From: Chara braunii
Lineage: Eukaryota > Streptophyta > Charophyceae > Charales > Characeae
Length of the DNA stretch: 40,732 bases
Direction of reading: 5' to 3'
Assembly: GCA_003427395.1 (NCBI GenBank)
Contig: BFEA01000884.1
Span: forward strand, 84,566 to 125,297
The notes beneath the pieces are model-generated. The model worked only from the letters and a program-made list of their open reading frames with translations. It did not search any database and was not told the DNA's origin. The translations under genes were made by a program, and so were the position numbers. Position 1 is the stretch's first letter. Each line of letters begins with the position of its first letter. Positions 40,685-40,732 of this stretch are shown one piece after another.

Positions 40685-40732
40685 CTCACCCGGCTATGGT
40701 TGCCTTCTTCTTCCTCGCCTCTTTCTTCTTCC

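Overview
The window is repeat-rich eukaryotic nuclear DNA. It holds no bacterial-style operons, no rRNA or complete tRNA genes, and no host gene I could defend. The best guess for the source is the charophyte alga Chara braunii or a close relative. That rests on the gag-pol of the right-hand element, which looks like the Ty3/gypsy proteins I associate with the Chara genome. It is recall, not a search. The window also has an assembly gap (24746-24989) and single Ns at 8978, 15990 and 20078.

Layout. (1) Positions 1-25953 are read as one very large plus-strand LTR retrotransposon (element 1). A 294-bp direct repeat sits at the window start and recurs at 25660-25953 with 7 mismatches. The first copy is followed by a primer-binding-site-like sequence. 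The second ends exactly where the reverse transcriptase of another element is cut. Inside, in order, are a 1.6 kb leader, FOUR tandem diverged copies of an unrecognised 250-270-residue protein (1954-5394), a broken Ty3 gag-pol (5849-12424), and a 3' accessory ORF with a nuclear-localisation-like patch and a SUMO-interaction-like motif (12877-13494). A long non-coding part follows. It contains short repeats, two polypurine-tract-like sites, a TATA box with a hairpin, a 218-nt pure-pyrimidine tract, a 2.4 kb 91-bp satellite and a 2.1 kb 54-bp minisatellite. Parts of this non-coding stretch may themselves be nested insertions.

(2) Positions 25954-31724 are a minus-strand Ty3/gypsy element (element 2). 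It has a 1163-bp 5' LTR, a Met-tRNA-type primer site, gag, protease and RT, and it is truncated in RT by element 1. (3) Positions 31725-34280 are unassigned sequence with short tandem repeats and a 114-bp unit with inverted ends. (4) From 34281 to at least 40684 lies a third, minus-strand chromovirus-like Ty3 element (element 3). Its upstream region carries a TATA-like box and an 11-bp-phased array of TTGACC (W-box-type) sites.

All three elements are dead as written. Each has frameshifts or in-frame stops, and catalytic or zinc-binding residues are lost in elements 2 and 3. Several stops lie where an aligned copy or the family has tryptophan, and two in element 2 look like CGA to TGA changes, which suggests cytosine deamination. 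The most novel content is the four-copy protein family together with the 3' SUMO-motif ORF. Both would be extra cargo of a Ty3-type element beyond gag-pol.
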